From assembly GCF_026341515.1 (NCBI RefSeq), contig NZ_JAPEOK010000001.1, positions 4,278,001 through 4,342,000 of the forward strand: a stretch of 64,000 nucleotides of DNA, given 5' to 3'. The translations under genes and the position numbers were made by a program. The notes beneath the pieces were generated by a model that saw only the letters and a program-made list of their open reading frames with translations, had not been told where the DNA came from and ran no database searches. Source of the stretch: Streptomyces sp. NBC_00878 (lineage in GTDB: Bacteria; Actinomycetota; Actinomycetes; Streptomycetales; Streptomycetaceae). Positions 29,912-39,054 of this stretch are shown here, one piece after another. Positions within the stretch are counted from its first letter, which is position 1. Each line of letters begins with the position of its first letter.

Positions 29912-30367
29912 ATGTTTCGTATTGAGACAGAAGTCGACAAAGAGCGTACCCAATTCCTGCGTTCGCGGCTGCGGGTCACGAACACGGCCGCGTCTGCGGA
30001 GCTGCGTTCGCTGCGCGGAACCCCTGGTGAACGGGAAGTTCCGCTCCAGGTATGGGCGTTGGGCGCGGGTGGTGAGGTCGCGGGGGGTCTGGTCGGGCAC
30101 ACGTGGGCGACGTGGCTCCACGTGGCGTACCTCTGGGTCGACGAGCGCCACCGCGGTTCCGGTCTCGGCTCGCAGCTCCTGTCCCGGGCGGAACATCTGG
30201 CCCACTCGTCCCGTGGTTGCCTCAACGCCCGGCTGGAGACGTGGGACTTCCAGGCGCCCGAGTTCTACAAGAAGCAGGGGTACGAGGTGGTGTGCGCGAT
30301 CCCGGACTACCCGCCGGGGATCACGGAGTACACCTTGACCAAGCGGCTGTCGGTCACAGCTCCCTGA
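29912..30367 (+). CDS. GNAT family acetyltransferase
   Basis: A 151-residue GNAT protein with the acetyl-CoA motif VDERHRGSGLGSQLLSRAEH and a C-terminal APEFYKKQGYEVV. The ATG at 29912 gives the usual MFRIETE start; GGTGAG precedes it. ATG 29900 and TTG 29885 are alternatives. Substrate unknown. Converges with the Uma2 gene with a 14-base overlap. Confidence 0.82.
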   Translation: MFRIETEVDKERTQFLRSRLRVTNTAASAELRSLRGTPGEREVPLQVWALGAGGEVAGGLVGHTWATWLHVAYLWVDERHRGSGLGSQLLSRAEHLAHSSRGCLNARLETWDFQAPEFYKKQGYEVVCAIPDYPPGITEYTLTKRLSVTAP

Positions 30368-30968
30368 GCGCGTCCAGCGTGATGTCGAGGTCAAGGTCGT
30401 ACGGCACGCTGAGCTTGAGCTGATCGTGGTGGATGCCGGTCAGCGCGTACGTCCTGGACAGCGGGTCGAGTTCATAGACCCTTACGACCGGGTGCTGGTT
30501 CGCGCTGGTCATCTCGACCAGCCAGAAGTGCGGGATGCCGGCGGCAGCGTATTTGCGGGGCTTGGTGTCGCGGTCGCGGGCCTCGGAGTCGGGGGAGACC
30601 ACCTCGACTGTGAGCAGGACGTCCTCAGCCTTGTACCGGGTCAGCTCCGGACCCGTGATGGCCTCGGCGCGGACTACGGAGAGATCGGGTTCGGGGCCGT
30701 TGCGGCGGTCCAGGACGACGGTCATTTCGCGACGCACCTTGAGCTCTTTGGGAACTGTGCGGCGCAGGCCGACCGCCAGAAGGTCGATCATGGTGCTGTG
30801 GAAATCCCGCTGCGGGCTCACGAAGACAAGGCTCCCGTCGATCATCTCGGTGTGCGGCGGGAGATCGGGCAGCGTGAACAGGTCGTCCACGGTGTACCCG
30901 TCCTGCGGCGGCATCGGCCAGCGGCAGCCCTGCTCAGGCTGGTGCTCGGCGATCGGCTCGGCGGTCAT
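30354..30968 (-). CDS. Uma2-family endonuclease-like protein (DUF820)
   Basis: A 204-residue protein with the Uma2 PD-(D/E)xK-like layout: YTVDDLFTLPDLPPHTEMIDG, EPDLSVV, and VLLTVEVVSPDSEARDRDTKPRKYAAAGI as the acidic/Lys core. The start at 30968 follows GGAGG; the ATG at 30980 does not. Uma2 genes are common in actinobacteria with unknown biological role. Confidence 0.85.
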   Translation of the reverse strand: MTAEPIAEHQPEQGCRWPMPPQDGYTVDDLFTLPDLPPHTEMIDGSLVFVSPQRDFHSTMIDLLAVGLRRTVPKELKVRREMTVVLDRRNGPEPDLSVVRAEAITGPELTRYKAEDVLLTVEVVSPDSEARDRDTKPRKYAAAGIPHFWLVEMTSANQHPVVRVYELDPLSRTYALTGIHHDQLKLSVPYDLDLDITLDALREL

Positions 30969-31059
30969 GGTTCCTCCCATGGACGGGATTCTCGGCCTGC
31001 CCGTCCACGGTAGCTGCCGAGATCCAGAGGCGTCATCACAAAGAGTGACCGGTCCGGGG

Positions 31060-31102
31060 AAAAAAACCGCTGCCTCCCCGACCAGTGTTCAGAGAGGCAG
31101 CG
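31060..31102 (-). terminator. intrinsic terminator of the gal operon
   Basis: CGCTGCCTC (31068-31076) pairs with GAGGCAGCG (31094-31102). On the - strand the hairpin is followed by seven T (31060-31066), a classic intrinsic terminator and rare in such GC-rich DNA. It lies just after the galK stop. Confidence 0.85.
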
Positions 31103-31113
31103 AAGGCAGGGAT

Positions 31114-32286
31114 TCAGGCCACCCGCCGAGCCCCCTCCGAAGGCACCGCAGGAAACACCCGAGGCGCCGTGTAGCCCGCCGCGGCGAACGCCTCCTCCAG
31201 CGCCTTGGTCACCGTGTCCGCGTCCGAGGACTCCACAAGGACGATCGCCGAGCCGCCGAAGCCGCCGCCCGTCATGCGAGCACCCAGCGCCCCAGCCTCG
31301 TTCGCCGTGGCGACCACCAGGTCCAGCTCCGGGCAGGAGATGCGCAGGTCGTCCCGCAATGAGACATGGCCGGATGTGAGGATCGGGCCGATGCTGCGGA
31401 CATCCCCCGCGTCCAGCAGCGCGATGACCTCGTCCACCCGGTGGTCGTCCGACACCACGTGCCGTACGTAGCGACGCACCCGCTCGTCCGACAGCCGGGC
31501 GAGGGACGCCTCCAGGTCCTCGTACCGGACGTCCCGCAGGAAGGGGACGCCGAGCTGCCGTGCCCCCTCCTCGCAGCCCTCCCGCCGCTCCGCGTACTCG
31601 CCGTCGCCCAGGGCGTGCTTCACGCGGGTGTCGACGACCAGGAGTTGCAGGCCGTGGGCCGGCAGGTCGAAGGGGACCTGGCGGATGGAGAGGTCGCGGC
31701 AGTCGAGGTGGAGGGCGTGGCCCTCCGTGCAGCAGGCGGATGCCGTCTGGTCCATGACGCCGCAGGGGACGCCCACGAAGTCGTTCTCCGCGCGCTGGGA
31801 GACGCGGGCCAGCTCCGGGCCCGTGAGCCCTAGTGTGAACAGGTCGTTCAGGGCCAGGGCCGTGACCACCTCCAGCGCCGCCGAGGAGGACAGACCGGCA
31901 CCGGTCGGGACCGTCGAGGCGAGGTGGATGTCCGCGCCGGTGACGGCGTGGCCGGCCGCGCGCAGGACCCAGACGACACCCGCCGGGTAGGCGGCCCAGC
32001 TCGTGTTCGTCAGCGGTGCCAGTTCGTCGACGTGCAGTTCGACGACCGGGCCCTCGATGTCGGCCGAGTGCAGACGCAGTACGCCGTCGTCGCGGCGCGA
32101 GACCGCGGCCACCGCGGTGTGCGGCAGCGCGAGCGGCATCACGAAGCCCTCGTTGAAGTCCGTGTACTCGCCGATCAGGTTGACCCTGCCCGGCGCAGCC
32201 CAGACACCCTCCGGGGCAGCCCCGTAGAGCGCCTCGAAGCCGTCCCGGACCTGCTGCTCCGCCGGTGCTGCCTGCTGTGCCCCCAC
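31114..32286 (-). CDS. galK: galactokinase
   Basis: A 390-residue GHMP kinase phosphorylating galactose at C1. Motifs: GRVNLIGEYTDFNEG, VPTGAGLSSSAALEV and MTGGGFGGSAIVLV. The GTG start shares its G with the galE stop (TAGTG), so translation is coupled. Last gene of galTEK. Confidence 0.94.
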   Translation of the reverse strand: MGAQQAAPAEQQVRDGFEALYGAAPEGVWAAPGRVNLIGEYTDFNEGFVMPLALPHTAVAAVSRRDDGVLRLHSADIEGPVVELHVDELAPLTNTSWAAYPAGVVWVLRAAGHAVTGADIHLASTVPTGAGLSSSAALEVVTALALNDLFTLGLTGPELARVSQRAENDFVGVPCGVMDQTASACCTEGHALHLDCRDLSIRQVPFDLPAHGLQLLVVDTRVKHALGDGEYAERREGCEEGARQLGVPFLRDVRYEDLEASLARLSDERVRRYVRHVVSDDHRVDEVIALLDAGDVRSIGPILTSGHVSLRDDLRISCPELDLVVATANEAGALGARMTGGGFGGSAIVLVESSDADTVTKALEEAFAAAGYTAPRVFPAVPSEGARRVA

Positions 32287-33320
32287 TAGCTCTCCTTCGA
32301 CTTCGCGACGCCCTGCTTCGTGATGTTCTGCTTCGCGATGTTCTGCTTCGCGATGTTCTGCTTCGCGATGTTCTGCGCGAACTCCCACGCGTCCGCGACG
32401 ATCCCCGCGAGATCCGCGCGGGACGGGTTCCAGCCGAGCCGGTCGCGGGCCGTGGCCGCGGAGGCGACGAGGACCGCCGGGTCGCCCGCCCGGCGCGGGG
32501 CCGCGACCTCGGGGATCGGGTGCCCGGTCACCTTGCGGACGGTCTCGATGACCTCGCGGACCGAGAAGCCGTTGCCGTTGCCGAGGTTGCAGATCAGGTG
32601 CTCGCCCGGCTGCGCGGCGGCGACCGCCAGCAGGTGGGCCTCCGCCAGGTCCGCGACGTGGATGTAGTCGCGGACGCAGGTGCCGTCCGGGGTCGGGTAG
32701 TCGTCGCCGAAGACGGAGATGGCGTCGCGGCGGCCCTGGGCGACCTGGAGGACGAGCGGGATCAGGTGCGACTCGGGGGCGTGCCGCTCGCCGCAGGTGC
32801 CGTACGCACCCGCCACGTTGAAGTAGCGCAGCGACACCGCCGCCAGTCCGTGCGCGGCCGCCTCGCCGGTGATCATGTGGTCCACGGCGAGCTTGGAGGC
32901 GCCGTACGGATTGGTCGGGGCCGTCGGGGCGGACTCGACGATCGGGGTGGTCTCCGGCTCGCCGTACGTCGCCGCCGTGGAGGAGAAGACCAGGGTGCGG
33001 ACGCCCGCCACGCGCATGGCGGACAGCAGGGCCATCGTGCCGCCGACGTTGTTGTCCCAGTACTTCTCGGGCCTCACGACCGACTCGCCGACCTGTGAGA
33101 ACGCGGCGAAGTGCAGCACGGCGTCGAACGAGTGGTCCAGCCACTTGGCGGCGTCGCGGATGTCGCCCTCGATGAACGAAGCGCCCGCGGGGACGCCCTC
33201 GCGGAAGCCGGTGGAGAGGTTGTCGAGGACGGTCACCTGGTGACCCGCCTCCAGCAGGTGCTGCGCGACCACGCTGCCCACATAGCCCGCACCGCCGGTG
33301 ACCAGGTACTTCCCACTCAT
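32286..33320 (-). CDS. galE: UDP-glucose 4-epimerase with repetitive C-terminal tail
   Basis: A 344-residue SDR enzyme. The NAD site is [18 protein letters not shown] and the catalytic pair sits in NPYGASK. C-terminal to the core is a tail built of NIAKQ repeats (four units, from a 15-bp DNA repeat at about 32328-32374), ending GVAKSKES. The tail is not a normal GalE feature. The ATG overlaps the galT stop (ATGA). Confidence 0.93.
   Translation of the reverse strand: MSGKYLVTGGAGYVGSVVAQHLLEAGHQVTVLDNLSTGFREGVPAGASFIEGDIRDAAKWLDHSFDAVLHFAAFSQVGESVVRPEKYWDNNVGGTMALLSAMRVAGVRTLVFSSTAATYGEPETTPIVESAPTAPTNPYGASKLAVDHMITGEAAAHGLAAVSLRYFNVAGAYGTCGERHAPESHLIPLVLQVAQGRRDAISVFGDDYPTPDGTCVRDYIHVADLAEAHLLAVAAAQPGEHLICNLGNGNGFSVREVIETVRKVTGHPIPEVAAPRRAGDPAVLVASAATARDRLGWNPSRADLAGIVADAWEFAQNIAKQNIAKQNIAKQNITKQGVAKSKES
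32328..32374. repeat. 15-bp tandem repeat inside galE 3' end
   Basis: Three or more copies of ttctgcttcgcgatg run in frame and encode the NIAKQ tail of GalE. Repeat number is likely variable between strains. Confidence 0.85.
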
Positions 33321-34378
33321 GAACTCGCTACCTCTCGCAGTCGCTGGGCCGCGGCCTCCGGCGGCACGTCGTTGATGAACACGCTCATGCCGGACTCGGA
33401 GCCCGCGAGGAACTTCAGCTTGCCCGATGTACGGCGGATGGTGAAAAGCTCCAGGTGGAGCGCGAAGTCGTCCCGCACCACACCGTCGAACTCCTCCAGC
33501 GTGCCGAACGGCGCCTGATGCCAGGCCGCGATGTACGGCGTCCGCGGTTCACCCTCGCCGAAGATCCGGTCGAAGCGCCTCAACAGTTCCAGATAGACCT
33601 GGGGGAACTCTGTGCGCGCCCCCTCGTCGAGCCCCAGCAGGTCCGGCACGCGGCGGCGCGGGTAGAGGTGCACCTCGTACGGCCAGTGCGCGGCGTACGG
33701 CACGAAGGCCACCCAGTGGTCGGTCTCCAGCACGATCCGCTCGTCGGCCAGCTCCCGCTCCAGTACGGCGTCGAAGAGGTTCTCCCCGCCGGTCGCCTCC
33801 TTGTGTGCCGCGAGCGAGCGCAGCATCAGGGCCGTCCGGGGCGTCGTGAACGGGTACGCGTAGATCTGCCCGTGCGGGTGTCCGAGCGTCACGCCGATCT
33901 CGGCGCCGCGGTTCTCGAAACAGAACACCTGCTCCACGGAGGGGAGATGGGACAGCTCGGCCGTGCGGTCGGTCCACGCCTCCAGGACCAGGGCGGCCTG
34001 CGCCTCGGTCAGATCGGCGAAGGACGCGTCGTGGTCCGAGGTGAAGCAGACGACCTCGCAGCGGCCGGAGTCCCCGGCGAGCGACGGGAAGCGGTTCTCG
34101 AAGACCGCGACGTCGTACGAGGAGTCCGGGATCTCGCTCAGCCGGTCGCCCTCGGAGGGGCACAGCGGGCATTGGTCGGCCGGCGGGTGGTACGTGCGCC
34201 CCTGGCGGTGCGAGGCGATGGCCACCGCGTCGCCCAGCAGCGGGTCGCGGCGTACCTCCGATGTGGTGACCGTCCGGTCGAGCGGGCGCCGGTCCACCGC
34301 GTCGCGCACCGCGTCGTCCCGCACGTCGTAGTAGATGAGCTCACGACCGTCGGCCAGCCGGGTCGAGGTCTTCTTCAC
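33317..34378 (-). CDS. galT: galactose-1-phosphate uridylyltransferase
   Basis: A 353-residue HIT-superfamily enzyme. The zinc-site CPLCPSEGD and the catalytic HPH ([15 protein letters not shown]) are intact. First gene of galTEK; its stop overlaps the galE start. The AT-rich region upstream should hold the galactose-controlled promoter. Confidence 0.94.
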   Translation of the reverse strand: MKKTSTRLADGRELIYYDVRDDAVRDAVDRRPLDRTVTTSEVRRDPLLGDAVAIASHRQGRTYHPPADQCPLCPSEGDRLSEIPDSSYDVAVFENRFPSLAGDSGRCEVVCFTSDHDASFADLTEAQAALVLEAWTDRTAELSHLPSVEQVFCFENRGAEIGVTLGHPHGQIYAYPFTTPRTALMLRSLAAHKEATGGENLFDAVLERELADERIVLETDHWVAFVPYAAHWPYEVHLYPRRRVPDLLGLDEGARTEFPQVYLELLRRFDRIFGEGEPRTPYIAAWHQAPFGTLEEFDGVVRDDFALHLELFTIRRTSGKLKFLAGSESGMSVFINDVPPEAAAQRLREVASS

Positions 34379-34754
34379 GCCGGACTCTCCATCCGTACCC
34401 GATCAAATCATTCAACAGAACCAAACACATCAAACCACAAATCCCCACGCCCGTCACCACCACAACCAAACAAAGAACACCAACGCGAAGTGAGGTGCGT
34501 GCTGCGTGCAGACCCCCGCCTATCCTCTCGGCATCGGCTTCGCGGCCCGCCGCTCGGTGAGGACCAGCCTCGACGTCTTCCTTTCCGGGCGTTCGCCGCC
34601 CGCCTGCGGTACGGGATCGCGTCGTCGTCAGGGTCGCCAGCATCACCGAGTCCGCCGCCGGCCGCCGATGTGACCGAGCAGCTGGGGAAAACCCCCGTCG
34701 AAGTATGAGGTTCGCCGGATGGCCGCCCGGTACGCGCTTTCCTACGGTTGATCC
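34379..34754. promoter_or_regulatory. gal operon upstream region, AT-rich with TTTG-type repeats
   Basis: About 34398-34490 is markedly A-rich on the + strand. On the galT strand it shows repeated GTTTG/TTTGT motifs (tttgtttgg, ggtttgatgtgtttggttc). The Streptomyces galP1 promoter is known to lie here and to use short direct repeats; the exact -10 is not assigned. The remainder up to 34754 shows nothing clear. Confidence 0.45.
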
Positions 34755-35981
34755 ATGCCGATCACACACACCGCTCGTACCCGTCGTCGCCTTCGGACCA
34801 CGGGCCGGGCGGCGTCGGTCGCCGCGGTCACCGCCCTCGCGCTCCTCGCCGCACTTCCGACGCAGGCCGGAGCTGCCGACACCGATGCCGACGAAACGCC
34901 CTCCCTCGCACTGTTGCTGCAACGAGACGCCGACGCGCTACGCGACGCCGGGGCGACCGGTGTGTCGGTGCGGATGGAGACACCCGCCGGGGTGCGTACC
35001 GTGCGCAGCGGGGTCGGGAACCTCCGCACCGGAGAGCCCGTGCCCCGCGACGGATACATCCGCATCGGCAGTACGACCAAGACCTACGTGGCGACCGTGC
35101 TGCTGCAACTCGTGGGCGAGGGGCGGCTGTCGCTCGACGACACCGTGGAGCGGTGGCTGCCGGGAGTGGTCCGGGGCCAGGGCAACGACGGCCGCCGGAT
35201 CACCCTGCGCCAGCTTCTCCAGCACACCAGCGGGCTGCCCGAGTACGTCCAGGACGTCGTCCCCGACCTCAGTGCCGCCGGATACCGCAAGCACCGCTGG
35301 AGCACCTACACCTCCGAGCAGCGCGTCGCGTTCGCCATGACACACGCGCCGTCCTTCGAGCCCGGGACGAGCTGGGAGTACTCCAACACCAACTACATCC
35401 TCGCGGGCATGGTGATCAAGGCGGTCACCGGCCGGCCCTGGGACCAGGAGGTCCACGCCAGGATCCTGCGGCCGCTGGGGCTCGCGCACACCGTCACACC
35501 GGGCAACGATCCGTCCCTTCCGAGCCCCCACGCCCGCAACTACCAGCAGTTCGAGCCGGACGGGCCGATGACCGACACCACCCTCGCCTACCTGCCGTTC
35601 GACGGGGACGCCGACGGGTCGATCCTCGCCACGGCCGCGGACGCGAACTGGTTCTTCTCGGCGCTGCTGGGCGGACGGCTGCTGGCCCCCGAGCAGCTCG
35701 CCGAGTTGCGGCGGACGATCACCCTGCCGGACCGCCCCGGAGACGTACCGGGCGAGCGCGACGGGCTGGGCGTCTTCTGGACGCCGCTGTCCTGCGGCGG
35801 CGGGTACTGGGGCCACAGCGGCAGCAGCTTCGGCGCTCTGGCGTTTCCCGCGACCACGGCGGACGGCCGGACCTCGATCACGGTCGCCGTGCACAGTCGG
35901 CCCGGTGACGAGGACACAGCCGTACGCCAGGTCCAGGGCATCACGGACCTGATCGACCACGCGCTGTGCGCGACCGAATGA
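34755..35981 (+). CDS. secreted serine hydrolase, class C beta-lactamase/DD-peptidase fold
   Basis: A 408-residue exported protein. Signal peptide residues 1-40 (RAASVAAVTALALLAALPTQAGA). The SxxK motif is STTK near residue 105, the YxN motif is YSN and the third box is HSG (WGHSGSSFG). The family includes D-Ala-D-Ala carboxypeptidases and esterases; substrate not decided. Monocistronic. Confidence 0.88.
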   Translation: MPITHTARTRRRLRTTGRAASVAAVTALALLAALPTQAGAADTDADETPSLALLLQRDADALRDAGATGVSVRMETPAGVRTVRSGVGNLRTGEPVPRDGYIRIGSTTKTYVATVLLQLVGEGRLSLDDTVERWLPGVVRGQGNDGRRITLRQLLQHTSGLPEYVQDVVPDLSAAGYRKHRWSTYTSEQRVAFAMTHAPSFEPGTSWEYSNTNYILAGMVIKAVTGRPWDQEVHARILRPLGLAHTVTPGNDPSLPSPHARNYQQFEPDGPMTDTTLAYLPFDGDADGSILATAADANWFFSALLGGRLLAPEQLAELRRTITLPDRPGDVPGERDGLGVFWTPLSCGGGYWGHSGSSFGALAFPATTADGRTSITVAVHSRPGDEDTAVRQVQGITDLIDHALCATE

Positions 35982-36042
35982 CCGGCCGCCCGTGCTCCGT
36001 CTCTCTCCCACAACCGGACAGGCCGGAGTTCGTCAGACAGAC

Positions 36043-36750
36043 CTAGGACTCCGGCCCCGGCTCGGGCCCGGCCGAGTGCGACGGCACCGGGCCCGCCCGG
36101 TCCAGCAGTCCCGTACGCGCCGCCAGCGCCGCCGCCTCCAGGCGGGAGCCGACGCCCAGCTTCATCAGGACGCGCTGTACGTGGGTGCGCGCGGTGCTCG
36201 GCGCTATGCCCATGCCCGCCGCGATGAGCCGGGTGTCCTCGCCGTCGGCCACCCTGACCAGCACCTCGACCTCCCTCGGCGTCAGCATGTGGAGGAGCCG
36301 CTGGCCCTCGTCGTCGGGCTGCGCGGCCGGGTTGAGCAGTTCGCTGAAGGCGCCCTGGAGGAGCTGCGGCGCCACGGCCGCCTCCCCCGCGCGCGCCTTC
36401 ATGATGGCCCGCTCGACACCCTCTATGCGCTCGTCGTGCCGTACGTAACCGGACGCCCCGGCGGCGAACGCCGCGGCGATCCCGCGCGGGTTGGGCACCG
36501 GTCCGAGGACCAGCACCGCGACCTGCGGCCGCTCCCGCTTGATCCTCACCACCGGGTCGAATATGCCCGGTTCGGCGGGTGTCGCCGTACCGATCAGGCA
36601 CACCTCCGGTGCCCGCGTGATCACCAGCTCCGCCGCTCCCGCGGCGGGCGCGGCCGCGGCCAGCACACGGTGTCCGCGCAGCTTCAGGGCCGAGGCCAAC
36701 GCCTCGGCGAGCAGTCGGTGGTCGTCGACCACCATGAGCCGCACACCCAT
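36043..36750 (-). CDS. LuxR-type atypical response regulator lacking phospho-Asp
   Basis: A 235-residue protein. The receiver keeps RLMVVDDHRLL, but the phospho-Asp position reads VCLIGTATP and the conserved Lys region reads GYVRHD. It is therefore a pseudo-receiver. The C-terminal HTH is intact (LTPREVEVLVRVADGEDTRL ... ARTHVQRVLMKLGV). A longer start at 36822 exists; 36750 is chosen because it sits directly before the receiver. Regulation by ligand or protein partner is inferred. Confidence 0.8.
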   Translation of the reverse strand: MGVRLMVVDDHRLLAEALASALKLRGHRVLAAAAPAAGAAELVITRAPEVCLIGTATPAEPGIFDPVVRIKRERPQVAVLVLGPVPNPRGIAAAFAAGASGYVRHDERIEGVERAIMKARAGEAAVAPQLLQGAFSELLNPAAQPDDEGQRLLHMLTPREVEVLVRVADGEDTRLIAAGMGIAPSTARTHVQRVLMKLGVGSRLEAAALAARTGLLDRAGPVPSHSAGPEPGPES

Positions 36751-36996
36751 CGAGCCCAACCCCCCAGTCCCCCCAAGGATCCCCACCGGTCCCCCATGGA
36801 TGGGAGCCCCCCGGCTCTCCATCCCCCGGAAGCTACACGCTTGTTCGACGTTGCGCTTCCCCTACTGGAGAGAAGTGCCCCGGATTTCCGAAATTCCTCG
36901 TATTCGCGAGCGATGGGCCGTACGAGCACGACGCCGCCCCTGAACAGGGGCGGAGCCGTGATCGACGGGCGAACGCCTGATCGGCCGGCGACCCGG

Positions 36997-37040
36997 CGGC
37001 GGTTGTCCGAGGCCCCGTTCGAGGCCTCGGACAACCGCCG
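36997..37040. terminator. long perfect hairpin terminator
   Basis: Perfect 18-bp arms 36997-37014 and 37023-37040 with an 8-base loop. It lies after the - strand PQQ-propeller gene ending at 37065 and insulates the response-regulator gene. Confidence 0.85.
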
Positions 37041-37082
37041 GACGCCTACTTGGCGCCGGGACGCCTACTTGGCGCCGAAGCC
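37040..37082. repeat. tandem duplication of the last codons and stop of a gene
   Basis: gacgcctacttggcgccg occurs twice in tandem (37041-37058 and 37060-37077). The copy nearer the gene encodes its last codons and TAG stop (GAK-stop); the other lies just outside. Confidence 0.8.
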
Positions 37083-38930
37083 GATCGCCGCGTACTCCTT
37101 GTCGTCCGCCGAGTACGGCGCGCTGATCAGCTCCTGGGCCATGAAGAGCCGGCCGCTGGTGTAGCGCATCTCCGAGCTGCTCGGGACGATGCTGCTGATC
37201 GCGCTGCGGACCTGGGCGTCGGCGGGGGTCTCCAGGAGCTTGGTCTCCTTGAAGGTCCTGCCGTCGAGGGAGACGACCTGGGAACCCTTGTCGTACGGGC
37301 CGTTCTTGTACGCGAGGACGTTGCCGCCGTCCATCCGGATCGGCAGGATCTCGTAGCCGTCGCCCGCGTCGGCACGGTCGCTCGTGGGCTTGCCCGTGGC
37401 CAGCGCGAAGGACACGATCTCGTTGACCCGGGAGTACTGCTTGGCGCCCTCGTGCTGCTTGGTCGGCACGTACAGCTTGTCGTTGCCGACCGCGATGGAC
37501 CGGCAGTCGTGGACCTTGTTCACGCCGCAGTCGTGCTCGTACTTGCCGTCCTCCAGCGTGATCTTGGCGCGCAGCTTGCCGCTGTCGTCCAGCGAGAAGA
37601 CGTCCGTCGCGCCGGACGCGGTGATCTCGCCGGAGTCCACGCCGAAGACGACCGGCTTGGTGGAGATGACCTTGGCGTTGTCGATGCCCGCGGGGAGCTT
37701 GTAACTCCACTTGACGGTGCCCGACTTCGGGTCGAGCAGCTGGACCTCGTACGTCTCGTTGCCGTAGTCACCGCACTTGCGGACCGCGACCAGCTGCTCG
37801 CCGCCCGCGTAGCCGACGTCCTCGCACGTGCCGACCTTCGGCTGCCACAGGACCTTGCCGCTGGTGATGTCGAAGGCGGCGCCGCCGCTGAGGCCCGCAC
37901 CGGCCGCGACCGTGGTGCCGGTGATGCTGACCTCCTTGAACGCGGCCTTCCCGCCGCCGCCCGGAGCGACGGACTTCGTCCAGAGCGATTTGCCGGTGTC
38001 CATGTTGAAGGCGGTGACCTCGGTGCACGTCGGGTACTGGTTCGCCTTGGTGCGCTTGGCGCCCTCGGCGACCACCACGGCGACGCCGTCCTTGGTGACC
38101 TCGGGGGAACCGGCGCAGGTCAGACCCGTCAGCGGCAGCGTCCAGGACTTCGCGCCGCTGTCCGGGTCGTAGCCGATGACCTCGCTGACGCCGGACTTGG
38201 CGTACACCTTGTCCGTCAGCCAGGAACCCTCGACGCTCCAGACCTCCTTCTTCGGCACCTCCGCCGCGGGCACCTGGAAGAGGACCTTGGCGCTGGTGCT
38301 GGCCGGCACCTTCTCCGTGCCGCCGCCTCCTCCGCCGACGTCGTCGCCGCCGCTGTTGTCGTCCTTGCCGTCGGTGCCGCCGGGGCCCGCGGAGGTGTCC
38401 TTGTCGTCGCTCTTGCCGGACGAGTTGGAGTACCAGACACCGCCGCCGACGATGAGCGCGATCGCCACGACGGCCGAGACGATGATCGCCACCTGCGGGT
38501 TGACCTTCCGCCCGCCGCCGCCCGGAGCCTGCGGCTGCGACGGCATGGTGCCCGGCTGCGGATAGCCGTACTGGGGCTGCTGGCCGTATCCGTACGGGGG
38601 CTGCTGGCCCGGGTAGCCATAGCCCGGCTGGGCGGGCGGCGGCTGCGGGGCTCCCAGGGGCGCGCCGGGCGCCTGCGGGTAGCCGTACGGCTGCTGCGAC
38701 GGGGCCGACGGGGGCCCGGCCGGGGGCGGGGTCTGCGGTGCCTGGCCCGGTGCCTGGCCCGGTGCCTGGGGGTAGCCGTAGCCCGGCTGGGGCGGCTGCG
38801 GCGGAGGTCCGGCGGGCGGACCGGCCGGCGGGGTGGGCGGCCCGAAGCCGCCCGGAGGCGGGTCCTGCGGGGCGCCGAAACCGCCTCCCGGGGGCGGCTG
38901 GTTGGGCGGCGGGGGCGGCGGCTGACTCAT
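37065..38930 (-). CDS. membrane-anchored PQQ-like beta-propeller protein, paralogue 1
   Basis: A 621-residue protein. Residues 1-145 are Pro/Gly/Gln-rich cytoplasmic sequence with GYGYPQ repeats. A single TM follows (VAIIVSAVVAIALIVGGGVWY). An outside Gly/Asp-rich linker leads to a 400-residue propeller with repeated KVLWQ/GTVKWSY-type blades. GAGG precedes the ATG at 38930. Tandem with a paralogue 124 bases upstream. Likely binds or scaffolds at the cell surface; function unknown. Confidence 0.82.
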   Translation of the reverse strand: MSQPPPPPPNQPPPGGGFGAPQDPPPGGFGPPTPPAGPPAGPPPQPPQPGYGYPQAPGQAPGQAPQTPPPAGPPSAPSQQPYGYPQAPGAPLGAPQPPPAQPGYGYPGQQPPYGYGQQPQYGYPQPGTMPSQPQAPGGGGRKVNPQVAIIVSAVVAIALIVGGGVWYSNSSGKSDDKDTSAGPGGTDGKDDNSGGDDVGGGGGGTEKVPASTSAKVLFQVPAAEVPKKEVWSVEGSWLTDKVYAKSGVSEVIGYDPDSGAKSWTLPLTGLTCAGSPEVTKDGVAVVVAEGAKRTKANQYPTCTEVTAFNMDTGKSLWTKSVAPGGGGKAAFKEVSITGTTVAAGAGLSGGAAFDITSGKVLWQPKVGTCEDVGYAGGEQLVAVRKCGDYGNETYEVQLLDPKSGTVKWSYKLPAGIDNAKVISTKPVVFGVDSGEITASGATDVFSLDDSGKLRAKITLEDGKYEHDCGVNKVHDCRSIAVGNDKLYVPTKQHEGAKQYSRVNEIVSFALATGKPTSDRADAGDGYEILPIRMDGGNVLAYKNGPYDKGSQVVSLDGRTFKETKLLETPADAQVRSAISSIVPSSSEMRYTSGRLFMAQELISAPYSADDKEYAAIGFGAK

Positions 38931-39054
38931 GGCGTGTGTACCTCGGATACGAAGGGGACGGAGGTCGGGTGCGCGCGGAGGGCGCGGACGCGGCGCCTGC
39001 GAAGGGCGGGAACGGCAGGAAGGGCGAGACGGGTGGGAAGGTGAACCGGCCAGG

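Noticed and set aside
31114..33144. A 676-residue fused frame containing galK
   Set aside because: The extra N-terminal part is an off-frame reading of galE; galK starts at the GTG sharing a base with the galE stop.
36751..36822. Longer start of the atypical response regulator
   Set aside because: The extra Gly/Pro-rich residues precede the receiver and have no homology expectation; not excluded, but less likely.
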